Positions 1-10,504 of a DNA stretch of 64,000 nucleotides are shown here, piece after piece (the stretch's first letter is position 1; each line of letters opens with the position of its first letter). The stretch comes from Leishmania donovani (lineage: Eukaryota > Euglenozoa > Kinetoplastea > Trypanosomatida > Trypanosomatidae). The stretch lies in NCBI RefSeq assembly GCF_000227135.1, contig NC_018244.1:257288-321287 (forward strand), written 5' to 3'. The position numbers and the translations under genes are program-made. The notes under the pieces were generated by a model. The model had not been told where the DNA came from. It saw nothing but the letters and a program-made list of their open reading frames with translations, and ran no database searches.

Positions 1-1745
1 TCGTCGTGGTTGGCACCACCGCGTGGGTGCCGTCGTGAGCGACCACGCTGCTGCTGATGCAGTGTATCGCCATGGTCGCCATCGCCACCTGGCAGGTCGG
101 CGCCGGCGTCATCGCCAATATCAGTGGGAAAGGTGCGCTGGAGCGGTGTCGAATGCGGTGGCTGTGCACCTGCGGAAGCGGCAGCGCTGATAGGCGAAGC
201 GGGCCTTGCGAGTGCAGATTGGTGAGAAGTGGGCGAGGGCATAGGAGGCAGTGGTGTCTCGGCCGCCACGCCGCCGCCTCGCTGAGGTGCCCTGTACTGC
301 AGCTCTTCAGGCGATGAAGACGCAGACAAGAAGGTGTACGGCGATGTCGCTTCCGTCTGCACCGTGCCAGTGACGGCGGCCTCCGCTGCACCGGGAAGAG
401 AGGCGAAGATCTTTGTATCCGGACCATCTAGCGGCTGCGGTGGGGCCAAGTAGCCTGTCGTGTTGGTCGTCGTGGCGGTGGCGGTGGGCGGCAGAGGTGG
501 CCAGGAGGCGGACGGGGAAGGGGAGGCGGAAGACGTCGCGGTGGCGGCACTGGCGACTGCTTGCACCGCCGCCCGCACCCGCTCGCGACTTCCTGTTGCG
601 CTGCCGCGCGGTGGCATATGATGGATATGAGGTTGCTGCTTCTTGGCAATGTAGAGCTGCAGCCACTGATTCTCCACCATCATCTTTTCCATCTGCACGT
701 GCAGCAGCGCGCGCTCCTCCACCCACTGCGCCTCCCGTTCCTTCGCCCTTCCACATGCGGCGACGCCGTCCTGGTAGACCTGCTGCAGCTCCAGCACTTT
801 CTCCCGCTCCCGCGCGTAGGCGGCGCACTCCTCCTGCGCCTTTGCCAACTCACCTTTCAAGGCTTGCACCTCCCGCATGTAGCGCGAGGTCAAGTCCTGG
901 AAAAGTGTACGCAACTGCAGCACCTCTGACGGAGATGCCCAGTCGCTGTCGTGGCGCTCCCGCATCTCTGTCAGCTGGGTGGCAGAGAACCGAGACGATA
1001 CCTCGTCGTCGACACTGATGGAGGACGTGTACGTGGCAGCCGCCCCTTCGGTGGTAGCCGCTGGCCCTTGCTGCGCCCTCCAGGAGGCGGGCAGCGGATC
1101 GCGCCTCTGAGCGCTGCGGTGAGACTGCTGCTGCCGCGTAGGCGTGCGGCGATCCCATTCCGGCGAGCCGCCAGCCCTCTCCACGTTGGCGCGACGCATT
1201 GGGTGGGCAGCTACCTGTGCAGAGGACGACCAGCGCTGCTGCTGCGGGGGATGGCGTTGGCGCGAGGACGGGTGCGCTGCTTTATGGCTCTGTAGCGACG
1301 ACGAAGATCGCGTTGGCGTTCGCGAAGGTGACGTCGATGAGGGGCTCGCCACGCTGTCCAGCAGATGCGCCATGGCTCTGCCGTACTCCGGCGACGATGT
1401 AAAGGCAGAAGCAGGGGAGGCGAAAGCTGTCACATCGAAGAATGACCCAAGAGTGCGGCCGCCAGGGGAGAGATGAAGAGCCGCTCCACTACTTTGGTGG
1501 GGCGGGGTGCGTGTGGAAGCAGCAGCAGTAGCAGAGACGGCAGTTCGCGCAGAAGTCACGTGGCGGACGCCAGGGCTTCCAGCAGCCGCGCCGCTGCCGC
1601 TGCTGCTACCCGTGGCTGGTGTGGTGCCGCTTTCCTGTCCACTCGGGTAGGTCGGTGACGAGGAGCCGTTCTCCGCTGACGCCGCGCGCGGCGAGGTCCG
1701 GTGCTGCTTCTCCACTGTGCAGTGTGGTGTCTGTCGGTGATCCAT
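1..1745 (-). CDS. Coiled-coil protein, 3' end outside window (partial)
   Basis: I reconstructed this open frame by hand, because its stop lies beyond the left edge. It is open without a stop from an ATG at 1745 down to base 3 (about 581 residues), and an in-frame TAG lies two codons upstream of that ATG, which fixes the start region. The N-terminal ~290 residues are Ser/Thr/Pro/Ala-rich low complexity with Gln runs. Residues ~290-400 form a clear coiled coil with heptad-like Glu/Gln/Leu/Arg content (for example ELAKAQEECAAYAREREKV and EKMMVENQWLQLYIAKKQQ). A Pro/Ala/Thr-rich tail follows. No catalytic or binding domain is recognisable. Proteins of this make-up in kinetoplastids are often cytoskeletal or flagellar, but that is only a guess from composition. 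Function unknown. Confidence 0.75.
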   Translation of the reverse strand, partial: MDHRQTPHCTVEKQHRTSPRAASAENGSSSPTYPSGQESGTTPATGSSSGSGAAAGSPGVRHVTSARTAVSATAAASTRTPPHQSSGAALHLSPGGRTLGSFFDVTAFASPASAFTSSPEYGRAMAHLLDSVASPSSTSPSRTPTRSSSSLQSHKAAHPSSRQRHPPQQQRWSSSAQVAAHPMRRANVERAGGSPEWDRRTPTRQQQSHRSAQRRDPLPASWRAQQGPAATTEGAAATYTSSISVDDEVSSRFSATQLTEMRERHDSDWASPSEVLQLRTLFQDLTSRYMREVQALKGELAKAQEECAAYAREREKVLELQQVYQDGVAACGRAKEREAQWVEERALLHVQMEKMMVENQWLQLYIAKKQQPHIHHMPPRGSATGSRERVRAAVQAVASAATATSSASPSPSASWPPLPPTATATTTNTTGYLAPPQPLDGPDTKIFASLPGAAEAAVTGTVQTEATSPYTFLSASSSPEELQYRAPQRGGGVAAETPLPPMPSPTSHQSALARPASPISAAASAGAQPPHSTPLQRTFPTDIGDDAGADLPGGDGDHGDTLHQQQRGRSRRHPRGGANHD

Positions 1746-3120
1746 TGGCTACGTGGGTGCCCCTCTATAACTCTATGCATGCGTGGGTGTCGATGGAAGC
1801 GTCACTGCGGGCGCGTCGCACCACGCCGGGTGGAGGATGTCTCGCTACCTTTCGGCAGGTAGGCAACGAAGTCTATTTACGGATCACGTGGTACTATCTG
1901 TCTATGTCTGTCTGCGTACCGTGCAGCGGTGCGTGCACGGGTGACGGACGCCTCGATACCGGCTGGTTGATCCTCTCCCCGCCCGCCCACTCACTCCGCG
2001 TCCTCTTCCACTCCCGATGCGGCAGAGACAGAGAGAGAGAGACGGAGGGAGGTCGTAAGCAACGAGAAAGAAGATCAGGCGAGTGCGAGCGCGAGGCCGA
2101 GGTGGAGAGAGGGGAGGGAAGGGGAGTGGAGGGTGTGTGTGCGTCTCTCTCTCGACTCTCCCTCGCCGCTGCTGCCTGGGTTTTCCCTTTCCTCTTGCAG
2201 CGACGAGTCGGTGGATGGGTATGGCGGCACCAACAATCGCTTGCGCATCAACACGAACAAGAAGCAGTGGCAGTGGTGGTGGTAGTGGTGGTGCTACGTG
2301 TACCTCCCACCCCGCCAGCCGCACTCGAATGGCGAAGAGCAATGCACGTAGACGGCATGTTCCAGAGAGAGGGAGGGAGACATGTATGACGGATAGCGAG
2401 ATGTTATTCGTCATGATCCATAGCGCAGCGGCAGTGGCAGGCGTGCATGCCTCCCCACCATCAAGACGTACTGTCGAAGTGTCGAGCGGCGGAGGCTGGC
2501 CACGTCCCATCTCTGTGCCCCCCCCCTCCCCTCCCTTTCTCTCTGCCCTCTTAGCTTTCTTTTTTCGCTTGGCCGCTTACGGCTGCAGCTGCAGCTCGCC
2601 GCTCTGGTAGGGAGATGGGCAGGCGGCGAGAGACGACAGCGTCCGCAGTGCCGTGCGTGTTCACGTATGCCTGAGCGCATCGGCAGTGACAGCAGCCACA
2701 AAGATGATGTCATGCGGGCCCCTCTTACGTTTTTGTGGGTGGGTGTGTTTCTATGGAAAAAGACATGAAACGAAAAGAGGAAGAGGGGGAAAAGGGTCGA
2801 GATCATCGCGCGCAGAGGCGAAGAGAAGCGCAGAGGAGGGGAAGAGGGACACAAGTGGCCATACATCCCCCGATGTCGTTCCCTCTCTCCTCACCCCTCT
2901 CCACCTTTTATGGTTGTTACTGCTCTCCTTCCCTCGACGGGCAACTCAGTCCATGCCGTGCACAAGTATCTTTACACGCTCGGTGCACGCATGTGTGCAC
3001 GTGCACGCGTAGCTGTCTATGAAGGCGTCCTTTTCCTTGCGTTCGGGTCACACGCCTGATCACTCCTGATGGCCACCACCGTCGCCCACGCACCCGATCC
3101 TCGAGCCGACACCCTCTGCA
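1746..3120. other. Intergenic spacer
   Basis: The spacer holds the 3' UTR of the CTF18 gene and the 5' flank of the partial coiled-coil gene. It contains purine-rich runs on the plus strand (2020-2125 and 2765-2850), which are polypyrimidine tracts on the transcribed strand and could serve trans-splicing. I see no convincing gene in it. Confidence 0.6.
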
Positions 3121-6100
3121 CTAAAAATCAGCGAACGTCGCTGGCATCTTGACGGCATTCGTGGAGCCGTCCTGGTACACGTAGCGCACGCAGGCGTTCG
3201 CGGTGGGTGGATAAGGAGAGTGCGGGCGGGGAAAGCGACCCTTGCCAGCGTCTCCCGATGACGGTGAAACCAGCGACGACGGTGACGCGGCGGCGGTGGC
3301 GCTGGCGCTGAGACGGTCGCCAACAGCACGAGGGCCACTGCGCGTGGTGCTAACAGTCGATGCTGCCGCTGCCCCTGCAGAGTCGGTGCTTGGCAGTGGC
3401 CGACCAAAGAAGTCGCGCCGCACCGTCGTGGTGGTCGTCACAGTTACTGACGCGGTCATGGTCCCGTCTGATCGCGGCCACTTGTTGGCGGGTGCATCCA
3501 CCCCCTCTGCGCCGTCTGCCGCCGTTGCATGCTCAGCTTCGCGAACATCACCCTTCACTGTAGAGTCGGCTTTGTGGGCGGGATTTGACGAGGCTGTGGC
3601 GGTGGAGGCAACGCTGTCAGCGCGCTGCCGCTTCACACCTCGCTCGAGCGCTTCCGGTGTCGACTGCTGCGACTGACGCTTCAGGAGCTCCATGGACTGC
3701 ATGATGCGATGCTGGCGGATCTCACCAGACAGGATCTGCCGCACCTCGTTCCGCATCGGCATCATCACGGATGCCACCGACGGCGTTCTCGACGGCTCAC
3801 GGCTGTCGCCACCACCTGACTTGGTTGCAAAGGCCGGAGAGCCAGTGCTGCCTTTCGCATCTGAGGGAGACGGTGATGTGTGGAGGCCGCTGCCGTCACG
3901 CGGACCGGCACCGCTCCCACCGAAGCGCGACGAGCGTGAAGAGAAGGAGTAGCCACGATAATCACCGCCGCCGCTTCCTGCAAGCGCGCGTTCCACCGGA
4001 CGCACCACGCCTGCAAGGAGTCTGTCCAGCTCCGGAGTCAGTCGCCACGGCGCCTCATCCTCCACGTTCGCCGTGGCCAGCGAGCCGAATGAACTGAGCG
4101 ACGCTCCAGCGGCACCAGCAGCGGCAGCGGCGGGCGACGGGGTGTACTGCCGATCCCGTTGGTAGTCCAGACCGTACTCGACGTGACGGGCCACAGATGC
4201 CTGCAGCAGGCGCTTCTCTGCTGGAGGCAGCCGACTGAAAGAGGAGATGGAGTGCGCAGGCAGACGCAGCGATCGGTCGAACAGGCACCGCAGTAGCATG
4301 GGTACTACATCGGTGCTTACAACCTCGTCATCGCCGAGGAACGCGGAGGCGTGCGGGCGGCACCCTTCACGGAATTGCTGAGCAGCATGCTTCAACTCCG
4401 ACTGCAAGCGGCGCAGTGTCACCTGCTCGCGTGGAAACTCGATGCGGCTCCCGCGCGCCGCGGTGCTGCAGTGCACGTAACACGTCAGCGCAGACACGTG
4501 ACACAGCCGCTCCGCCGTCCCCATCAGCTCCGGATGCTGAAAGGCCGCCGCGACCACCACGTCCTGCTGCGAGAAGCTGTCAGCCGTGGCACTGGTGCGG
4601 GAAAAGCTGTAGTCGGTGTAGGCGCGGTTCAGATAATTCTCCTGGAGGCCGTCCACCAGACTGCCGCTGTCGGGGCAGCGAGACAGCTTCTGAGCAGCGT
4701 ACAGGTAACCGGGATCGACACGGAAACCCATCGCTACTGGCTGCATCGCTGCACGCGCCGACGCGCTACCGCCACCTCTCGACTCCGCCGTCCGTGTCGG
4801 AGCGTAGCCCCCGCCTGCCGGAGCACCGACTGCCCTCTCTCGCTCAAGCGCACGACGTGCAGGAACAACGTTGCGGTTGTGCTGGGCGGCGGCGGCCTCA
4901 ACGAAGGCCTCGTAGTCTATTCCGCACTCCTGCTTCAGCAGCTGCACAGCCTTGCTACGCTCGGGCCGGGTGAAGAGTAGCTGCCAGCTGTCACGCAACG
5001 CAACACGGGTGTCCTTGCCTTGCATGCGTCGAATGAGTTCCGTGACGGTGTGCCGCGACGGCGTCGTGACGGCGGGTGCCGCGGTGGCAGAGGAGGGCGC
5101 ACCAGTCCCTGCATCAAGACGCTGCTGTTGCTGCTGCTGGTGTACAGCGCTGCTGATGAGCTGCATCGCATTCAGGCAGCTCCGCACATCACCACCGCTG
5201 GTCTTGATGAGCTCTGATAGGGCCATCGAGTCGAACATCGTCGCCCCCTCTCGCCGCGCGATCTCCTCCAGCCGTGAGAGTAGTCGCTGAGGACGAATGG
5301 GCGGCATGTGGTACACGTGGGAGCAATGCTGCCGCAGCGGTCGCAGGGATGGCACGTAAAAGTCGTTGCAGAGACAGAATACCGGCCGATGCAGCTGCTG
5401 CTGGATGAGGTACGCGGCCACACTGCTGTTGGCAATGCCGTCCATCTCATCGATGACAAGGCACTTGGGACGGAGCAAGTGCTGCACCAGGGAGGAAGAG
5501 GCACGCGGCGACGACAGCGCTGCTGCTGCTGCCATTTCGGCACCGGAAGCGTCACCGCTGTGACCTGTCTCAAGGCCAAGATTTGCACGGTGATCGATAG
5601 CGGGCACCGCCAACCCAGCAGCAGCCGACGCCGCCGTTGGCCGGCGGACGCGACCTCCAGTAGCCGGCCCGGCCGCGGCCACCGCGGTCTTGATGAGCGC
5701 CTCCAGCCGCGATGTCGTCCGCTCAACACTCGCGTTCACCTCGATCACCTCGTAGCCGCAATGCGCGGCGAGGACGTGGACGAGTGTCGTCTTGCCAACT
5801 CCAGGCGGCCCGGTAAGGACGGCAATACGCTCCGCGGGAGGTGAAGCCGCGGCTGTAGCACCGGCAGCTGATGCCTGCGCGCCCTTTGCTGCCGAAGGCG
5901 CGTCATCTGGGAACACATAAGCATCCCACGACTTGAGCCACTGCAGGAGTCGTAGGTTAACGGTTTCATCGCTGAGCACCTCGTGGAACAGCTTGGGGCT
6001 GTACTTGGTGACCCACAGCTCCCCGTTGGAGGGGGCGCGATGTGGCCGAGGGCGCGCAAGAGTGCCTGCAGTGGCGGCGCGGCATTGACGTGCCGGCTCC

Positions 6101-7005
6101 ATGAGTCGGCGCCGCTCTCTCTCTTCACCGTCCAGTACCTCGTCGCGGTCGCCAAGCGCCTCCAGCTCGCAATGATCCCGGCCTGCTGCTGTCCGCTGCA
6201 CACTCTGCCGCTCCGTATCCTCCTGCTGCTTCACTCGCTGTTGCTGCCGCTTCACCTCTTCAGCGTAGATGTCACGCAGCATCGCTCGAGCGTTTAAACC
6301 GTCGCGAAGAAAGCCTGCAGGGTCGCTCGCCCGACGGTGCATCGACGAAGGCGCCGCGTCGGGCACGTCTTCCTCGTCGTCCTCGTCGTCCTCGTCCTCC
6401 CGGTCGCTCAGCTGCATAGCTGCGCCGCTGCTACAAAGTGCTGCCGCCTCTTCGTCTCCACGCACGGTGACAACGCCATCATCTGCTTCCATGGCCTCGA
6501 CGTCCACTACCTCGCGCCGGTGCGAGTGGCCCACGGTCTGTGAGATCTTCCGCACACCTGGTCTCTGAGCGGCAGACGCGGCAGCGCCACCAGTAGTCGT
6601 CACCCAGCGCACTCGCCCGTTGTCTCCACGGAGCAAAAAGCTGGCGACGCCGACAGGAGGAAACTCGAGGGCGCCCCGCTGTGACGCCGAGGACGGAGGC
6701 AGAGAGGGCATGGCCGCCGCAACAGCCGAAGCAGCCGCAGGGCGCGGCGAGGAGGACTTTGGTACGGCTGTGGCAACGGAAGTCATGGCAGGGGCCACCG
6801 GTGCCATGGGACACACTGGGCCAAACGCGGGCGCCACAGCAGCGTCATTCGCGCAGGGGACAGACCGCAGAAGATCCTCGTCGCTAAACTCATCATACGC
6901 GTCGTCGCCCCCACCGCCGCCATCGTGGCCGCCACGTGCCTGCTGCGGCGGCGGCGGCTGTTCTTCCCCCATGGCCTCCCGCCAGGCCTCCTCGAAGTCC
7001 ATCAC
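3121..7005 (-). CDS. CTF18: CTF18-type alternative clamp loader large subunit (RFC-like AAA+ ATPase)
   Basis: This 1294-residue protein is the large subunit of the alternative RFC complex that loads or unloads PCNA in sister-chromatid cohesion and replication-checkpoint signalling (family knowledge; nuclear). The AAA+ core begins with the CTF18/RFC box ELWVTKYSPKLFHEVLSDET (residues ~329-348). Walker A is GPPGVGKTT at 399-407, followed by the EVNASVERT sensor region. Walker B is CLVIDEMDG at 515-523, and the SGGDVRSCLNAMQLIS sensor-2 helix lies further on. Between Walker A and B there is an Ala/Gly-rich insertion of about 70 residues. The C-terminus carries a VRYVYQDGSTNAVKMP stretch that resembles the conserved CTF18 tail contacting CTF8/DCC1. 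The N-terminus is low complexity with an acidic DREDEDDEDDEED run (201-213). The family assignment is strong. Long low-complexity insertions make it larger than most orthologues. Confidence 0.9.
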   Translation of the reverse strand: MMDFEEAWREAMGEEQPPPPQQARGGHDGGGGGDDAYDEFSDEDLLRSVPCANDAAVAPAFGPVCPMAPVAPAMTSVATAVPKSSSPRPAAASAVAAAMPSLPPSSASQRGALEFPPVGVASFLLRGDNGRVRWVTTTGGAAASAAQRPGVRKISQTVGHSHRREVVDVEAMEADDGVVTVRGDEEAAALCSSGAAMQLSDREDEDDEDDEEDVPDAAPSSMHRRASDPAGFLRDGLNARAMLRDIYAEEVKRQQQRVKQQEDTERQSVQRTAAGRDHCELEALGDRDEVLDGEERERRRLMEPARQCRAATAGTLARPRPHRAPSNGELWVTKYSPKLFHEVLSDETVNLRLLQWLKSWDAYVFPDDAPSAAKGAQASAAGATAAASPPAERIAVLTGPPGVGKTTLVHVLAAHCGYEVIEVNASVERTTSRLEALIKTAVAAAGPATGGRVRRPTAASAAAGLAVPAIDHRANLGLETGHSGDASGAEMAAAAALSSPRASSSLVQHLLRPKCLVIDEMDGIANSSVAAYLIQQQLHRPVFCLCNDFYVPSLRPLRQHCSHVYHMPPIRPQRLLSRLEEIARREGATMFDSMALSELIKTSGGDVRSCLNAMQLISSAVHQQQQQQRLDAGTGAPSSATAAPAVTTPSRHTVTELIRRMQGKDTRVALRDSWQLLFTRPERSKAVQLLKQECGIDYEAFVEAAAAQHNRNVVPARRALERERAVGAPAGGGYAPTRTAESRGGGSASARAAMQPVAMGFRVDPGYLYAAQKLSRCPDSGSLVDGLQENYLNRAYTDYSFSRTSATADSFSQQDVVVAAAFQHPELMGTAERLCHVSALTCYVHCSTAARGSRIEFPREQVTLRRLQSELKHAAQQFREGCRPHASAFLGDDEVVSTDVVPMLLRCLFDRSLRLPAHSISSFSRLPPAEKRLLQASVARHVEYGLDYQRDRQYTPSPAAAAAGAAGASLSSFGSLATANVEDEAPWRLTPELDRLLAGVVRPVERALAGSGGGDYRGYSFSSRSSRFGGSGAGPRDGSGLHTSPSPSDAKGSTGSPAFATKSGGGDSREPSRTPSVASVMMPMRNEVRQILSGEIRQHRIMQSMELLKRQSQQSTPEALERGVKRQRADSVASTATASSNPAHKADSTVKGDVREAEHATAADGAEGVDAPANKWPRSDGTMTASVTVTTTTTVRRDFFGRPLPSTDSAGAAAASTVSTTRSGPRAVGDRLSASATAAASPSSLVSPSSGDAGKGRFPRPHSPYPPTANACVRYVYQDGSTNAVKMPATFADF

Positions 7006-8610
7006 GGCAGGGAGTTCGCTTCGTGTGGTCCACTTCGTTTTCGCGCACTGGTCGAGTGCTTTCCTGCGCCTGCTTGCACAGCAAAAGAGAAGTATGCGAA
7101 AGCGAGAAAGAGACGCAAGCAGCGCAGTATGGATGTACGTGTGCGCCCATATATATATATGTATGTGTGTGTCTATAAACTCGTCGGCGCCTATTCATGC
7201 CTGTCGGTCGACGCGTGCCGATGGTCAGCGCGGGTTAGGAGGAGAACCTGTCGATACAGTGGAGTGCTGCTCCCCTCCTCCCACAGCGCAACAATTATTA
7301 CCCAAACAACAGACCTCCCTTCTTTAGTCTGTAGACGGTTAGCCGCCGTGGCGCACACGGACGGTGAATCCTCTCGATGTGCACGTGCCTGTGATGTGAT
7401 GGCAATAGCGGTGAGCGAGCGGCCCTGAGCAAAGAAAGGGCGCGCAGACAGAAGGGCTGCGTAAGAGCGAGAAGGAGAGCGTGAAGGGGCAAAGAAGCGG
7501 ATTATGTCAGCGAGCGCGTGCGCTAGTGTGCGCGCGGAGGAGTCCGCAGTGAAGGCAGAGATACATCCGTCAACGTCCCCCCCCCCAAGCTTATACGCGT
7601 GGGCTTAGGTGGAGGTGCTACAAAAACGCTAATGAAGAGCACCGCTGGCACCCGCACAACCACGGAACCTCTCCCTCTGCCCGTCGATGGCGCTCCTCCA
7701 CCACCACCACCACACCCTGAGCGGAGCTGGGAGAAGTGATCGGTAGAAAATGGAAGGCAAGAGTTGAGCAGCCCTGGCAAGAGCCACGCAAGTGCTGAAA
7801 GCACGCGCACAGAGAAGGCCACCACCCCATTCCCATCAACTCCCCCCCCCCTCGCATGCATGTGTGGGCGCATATGCCCGCCAAGCGAGCGCAGCGCTGC
7901 TGTTTCCGTATTCGTTCCGTTTCTCGTTGGTTCTTCTTATGTTAGTCAGTGCCCACTTATACGCTTCTTTTACCTGTGCGTTGTTTTGGACAACGGGCAC
8001 ACATACACTCGCACACAAGCGAGGGGTGAGCGATGGCGAAGGACAGGTGGAGAGACGGACGCCTCCGACCTTCGGTAGGGCGTGGAGGGACGACGAGGGG
8101 CAGATCACAAACACAGAGGGAGAGGCGCATGGGTCAACACGGAAAAGGTGAATAAGTTGTGCCTCTCTGCCCATGCCCGCCCACCCCTTCCCCTCCTCCT
8201 CCTCCTCCCCCTCCATCCTTTCCTTTTTCGGCATCCGCAGGGAAGTACGCACACACACGCGTGCACACACAAACGTCACGAAAAGCGCCGTATCAGCGCA
8301 GGAGAGCAGGCGGTGGTGGCCATTAGCAGGTGTCTGTCGGTCTGTCGGTGTATGCATGTGTATTGTGTGTGAAGGCTTTTAACGGTGTGCGGGGAGGAGG
8401 ACATATGAAGGAGGAAGGAGTGTGAGGTATGCCAAGAGTCGCTCGCGCTGATCCATGGCAGCTGCGACATGCGCGATGTTAGCACGGTGGCGGCTGATCC
8501 GTTCCCCTTCTGTCGTCCCTCCCTTACTCCATCAACGCAGAATGCGGATGCTCTCACGCGTCCGCGCGTCCTTCCGTCCCGTCGTTCCTCCTCCTGCTCC
8601 ACTTGCCGCC
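7006..8610. other. Intergenic spacer
   Basis: The spacer holds the 5' flank of CTF18 and the 3' UTR of the RRM gene. A polypyrimidine tract on the minus strand (about 7080-7115) upstream of the CTF18 ATG is a plausible trans-splice region. There is a short TA repeat at ~7150-7161 and runs of C at ~7577 and ~7842. No gene is supported. Confidence 0.6.
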
Positions 8611-9510
8611 TTAAACACCCATCTGGATTGCTACGCTGCCGGGGATGCGGACGGTGCCGCTGCTCACCGTGATGACGTTGTCGTGGATCTTGGTGCCGTT
8701 CATGTGCTGGATGCACTGCTGCACCGACTCCGGGTTGTCAAAGCAGATCATGACCATCAGCTCGAGACGGTTCACATCGAGAATGCGGCCGAAGGCGGAG
8801 AAGTGCTCCATGAGGTATCTATTCGTGGTGCCGAATGGCACGTTGTCAATGAAGGCAACGTTCGCCTCGAACGGCGGTAGGCGCGGCGGCGGTGGCGGCG
8901 GTGGCGGCGGCGGGTGAAGCTGGTGCTGCTGGTACTGCTGCGGCTGCTGAAAGTTCTGCGGCGGCTGCAGATGAGCGCCACCGCGACCACGCATGCCACG
9001 GTGGCTGCCACCAGCACCGCGGCTGTTGTTGTTATTGCCGCGGCCCATTCCACGCCCACCGCGGCCTCTACGCGTCGTCTCCGCACCCGTCACCTCCGGC
9101 ACGCCGTTGCTCCTCCTCGTGTGCGCCTTGCGCTGCTTCTGATCCTCATACGACTCGAAGTTCAAGAACTCCGCAGCGAGGCTCTTCTTGTCACTACCGG
9201 CGTTGCCTTTCTTCGTCTGCGAGCGCTTGCTTCGACTGCCGCTGGTCGTCCCCTTCTCCTGCTCCGGAGAGGTAGACAAGGCAGTGGCCGCCTCAGCGAT
9301 ACCGGGAATGGCATCGAGCTTCGCCCTGGCCGCCTTCGCCGCCGCCTCGTCGCGGAAGGTGACGAACACTGTCGTGATGTCCCTCTTGTTGTTCTTCTTC
9401 TCGCGGAAGGAGCCAACCGCCTCGACCTCGGGCCAATCCCGCAGCGTCGCCTCCACCGCCGAAAAGTGCGTCGTCCGGCACGACGTCTGCACAAGTCGGC
9501 CGTCCATCAC
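8611..9510 (-). CDS. RRM and RGG-repeat RNA-binding protein
   Basis: This 299-residue protein has an N-terminal alpha/beta segment (~10-75, containing KRDITTVFVTFRDEAAAKAA) that reads like a divergent RRM. A charged linker follows, then an RGG/GRG-rich stretch (RRGRGGRGMGRG and RGMRGRGG, ~140-175), a Gln/Pro-rich linker with a run of about ten prolines, and a C-terminal RRM (~213-290). In that RRM, VAFIDNVP is RNP2-like and VMICFDNPE is a degenerate RNP1. RGG boxes are typical of mRNA-binding and granule proteins. Gene expression in kinetoplastids is controlled mostly after transcription, so a role in mRNA stability, translation or processing is likely but inferred. The exact orthologue is not recognised. 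Confidence 0.85.
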   Translation of the reverse strand: MMDGRLVQTSCRTTHFSAVEATLRDWPEVEAVGSFREKKNNKRDITTVFVTFRDEAAAKAARAKLDAIPGIAEAATALSTSPEQEKGTTSGSRSKRSQTKKGNAGSDKKSLAAEFLNFESYEDQKQRKAHTRRSNGVPEVTGAETTRRGRGGRGMGRGNNNNSRGAGGSHRGMRGRGGAHLQPPQNFQQPQQYQQHQLHPPPPPPPPPPRLPPFEANVAFIDNVPFGTTNRYLMEHFSAFGRILDVNRLELMVMICFDNPESVQQCIQHMNGTKIHDNVITVSSGTVRIPGSVAIQMGV

Positions 9511-10504
9511 GAAGACCGTTCCCGTGCGTGCGCCTGTGCGTACAAGAAGAGCAGCACGATAACGGCGCTAGTTGTATGGTTGAGTACGGGCGCGGTTTGT
9601 CTGGCCGCGTCTACGTCTGCGCTCCCCTTCTTCAGTTGCTGGTAAGGCCCCCTCTTTTTTTTTCGGCCGAGAGGCACACGTGCTTGGCGCGCGCAGGCAC
9701 AGCAAGCAAGCGAAACGAAAGCCGGCAAGCACACACACGCACAGCAAGCGTGCGCGCAACAGAAGACTTCCCCGTGTTCGTTACGGGCGCGGCCGTTTGT
9801 TTATGTTAAGGGTTTTGTCGGTTTGTGTGTGCGTGTGTATTCCCGTTGCTTCGGAGAGTTGGGCGTGGGGTGTGGGGGGGGGGGGGAAGCTGATGTGTGC
9901 ACGTATATATATATATTGGGGGGGGGGGTATGTGCAACAGAGGGTTTTGCACGGCTCGTCATTCGCGGGTGGAGAGAAAGGGATGCGGTGGGCGGCGAGG
10001 GAGCACGTCGAAGATGAGAGAGGGAAAGAGAGCTCATTCAAGTCTGGGGTGCGCGTTCGCCTCTTTCTGTGCGTCCACAGACACCATTACGATGCGACGG
10101 GTCCACCTCGCAGAGACGACAGTGACGCTGCCAGTGCCCTTTTCAGGGGGTGCGTGCACATGGGTCACTGCATCGCCCTATGCACCATCTCACGGCTTGT
10201 ACGCCACTGCGGGTCCTTTGCCTTTCCGTCGCTGTCCACGTGTTGCTCTGTGCTGTGGTAGGTGGCGCTGAACGACTTGATCGCGATATTGGCATGCCAG
10301 CGCCACCGTCGTCCGGGAGGGGCGAGTTGGCATGGCAACGTTGCCAGATGAAAACGATGCAACAGTCGACTACCATCTCGCCGGAGAAGAGGAGGAAAAG
10401 AAGGTGCTCGGCGCTTGCACGCAGAGAGTGTGTGCTTAGCACTCTCCAACATCCAGCTCTCTCACACGTAGGCAGACGCGCGCACACACACACATGTATT
10501 AAAC
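9511..10504. other. Intergenic spacer with G-runs and TA repeat
   Basis: The spacer holds the 5' flank of the RRM gene and the 3' UTR of the next gene. It has G-runs at ~9876-9886 and ~9919-9928 flanking a short (TA)n at ~9904-9916, and a minus-strand polypyrimidine/A tract near 9655-9663. No gene is supported. Confidence 0.6.
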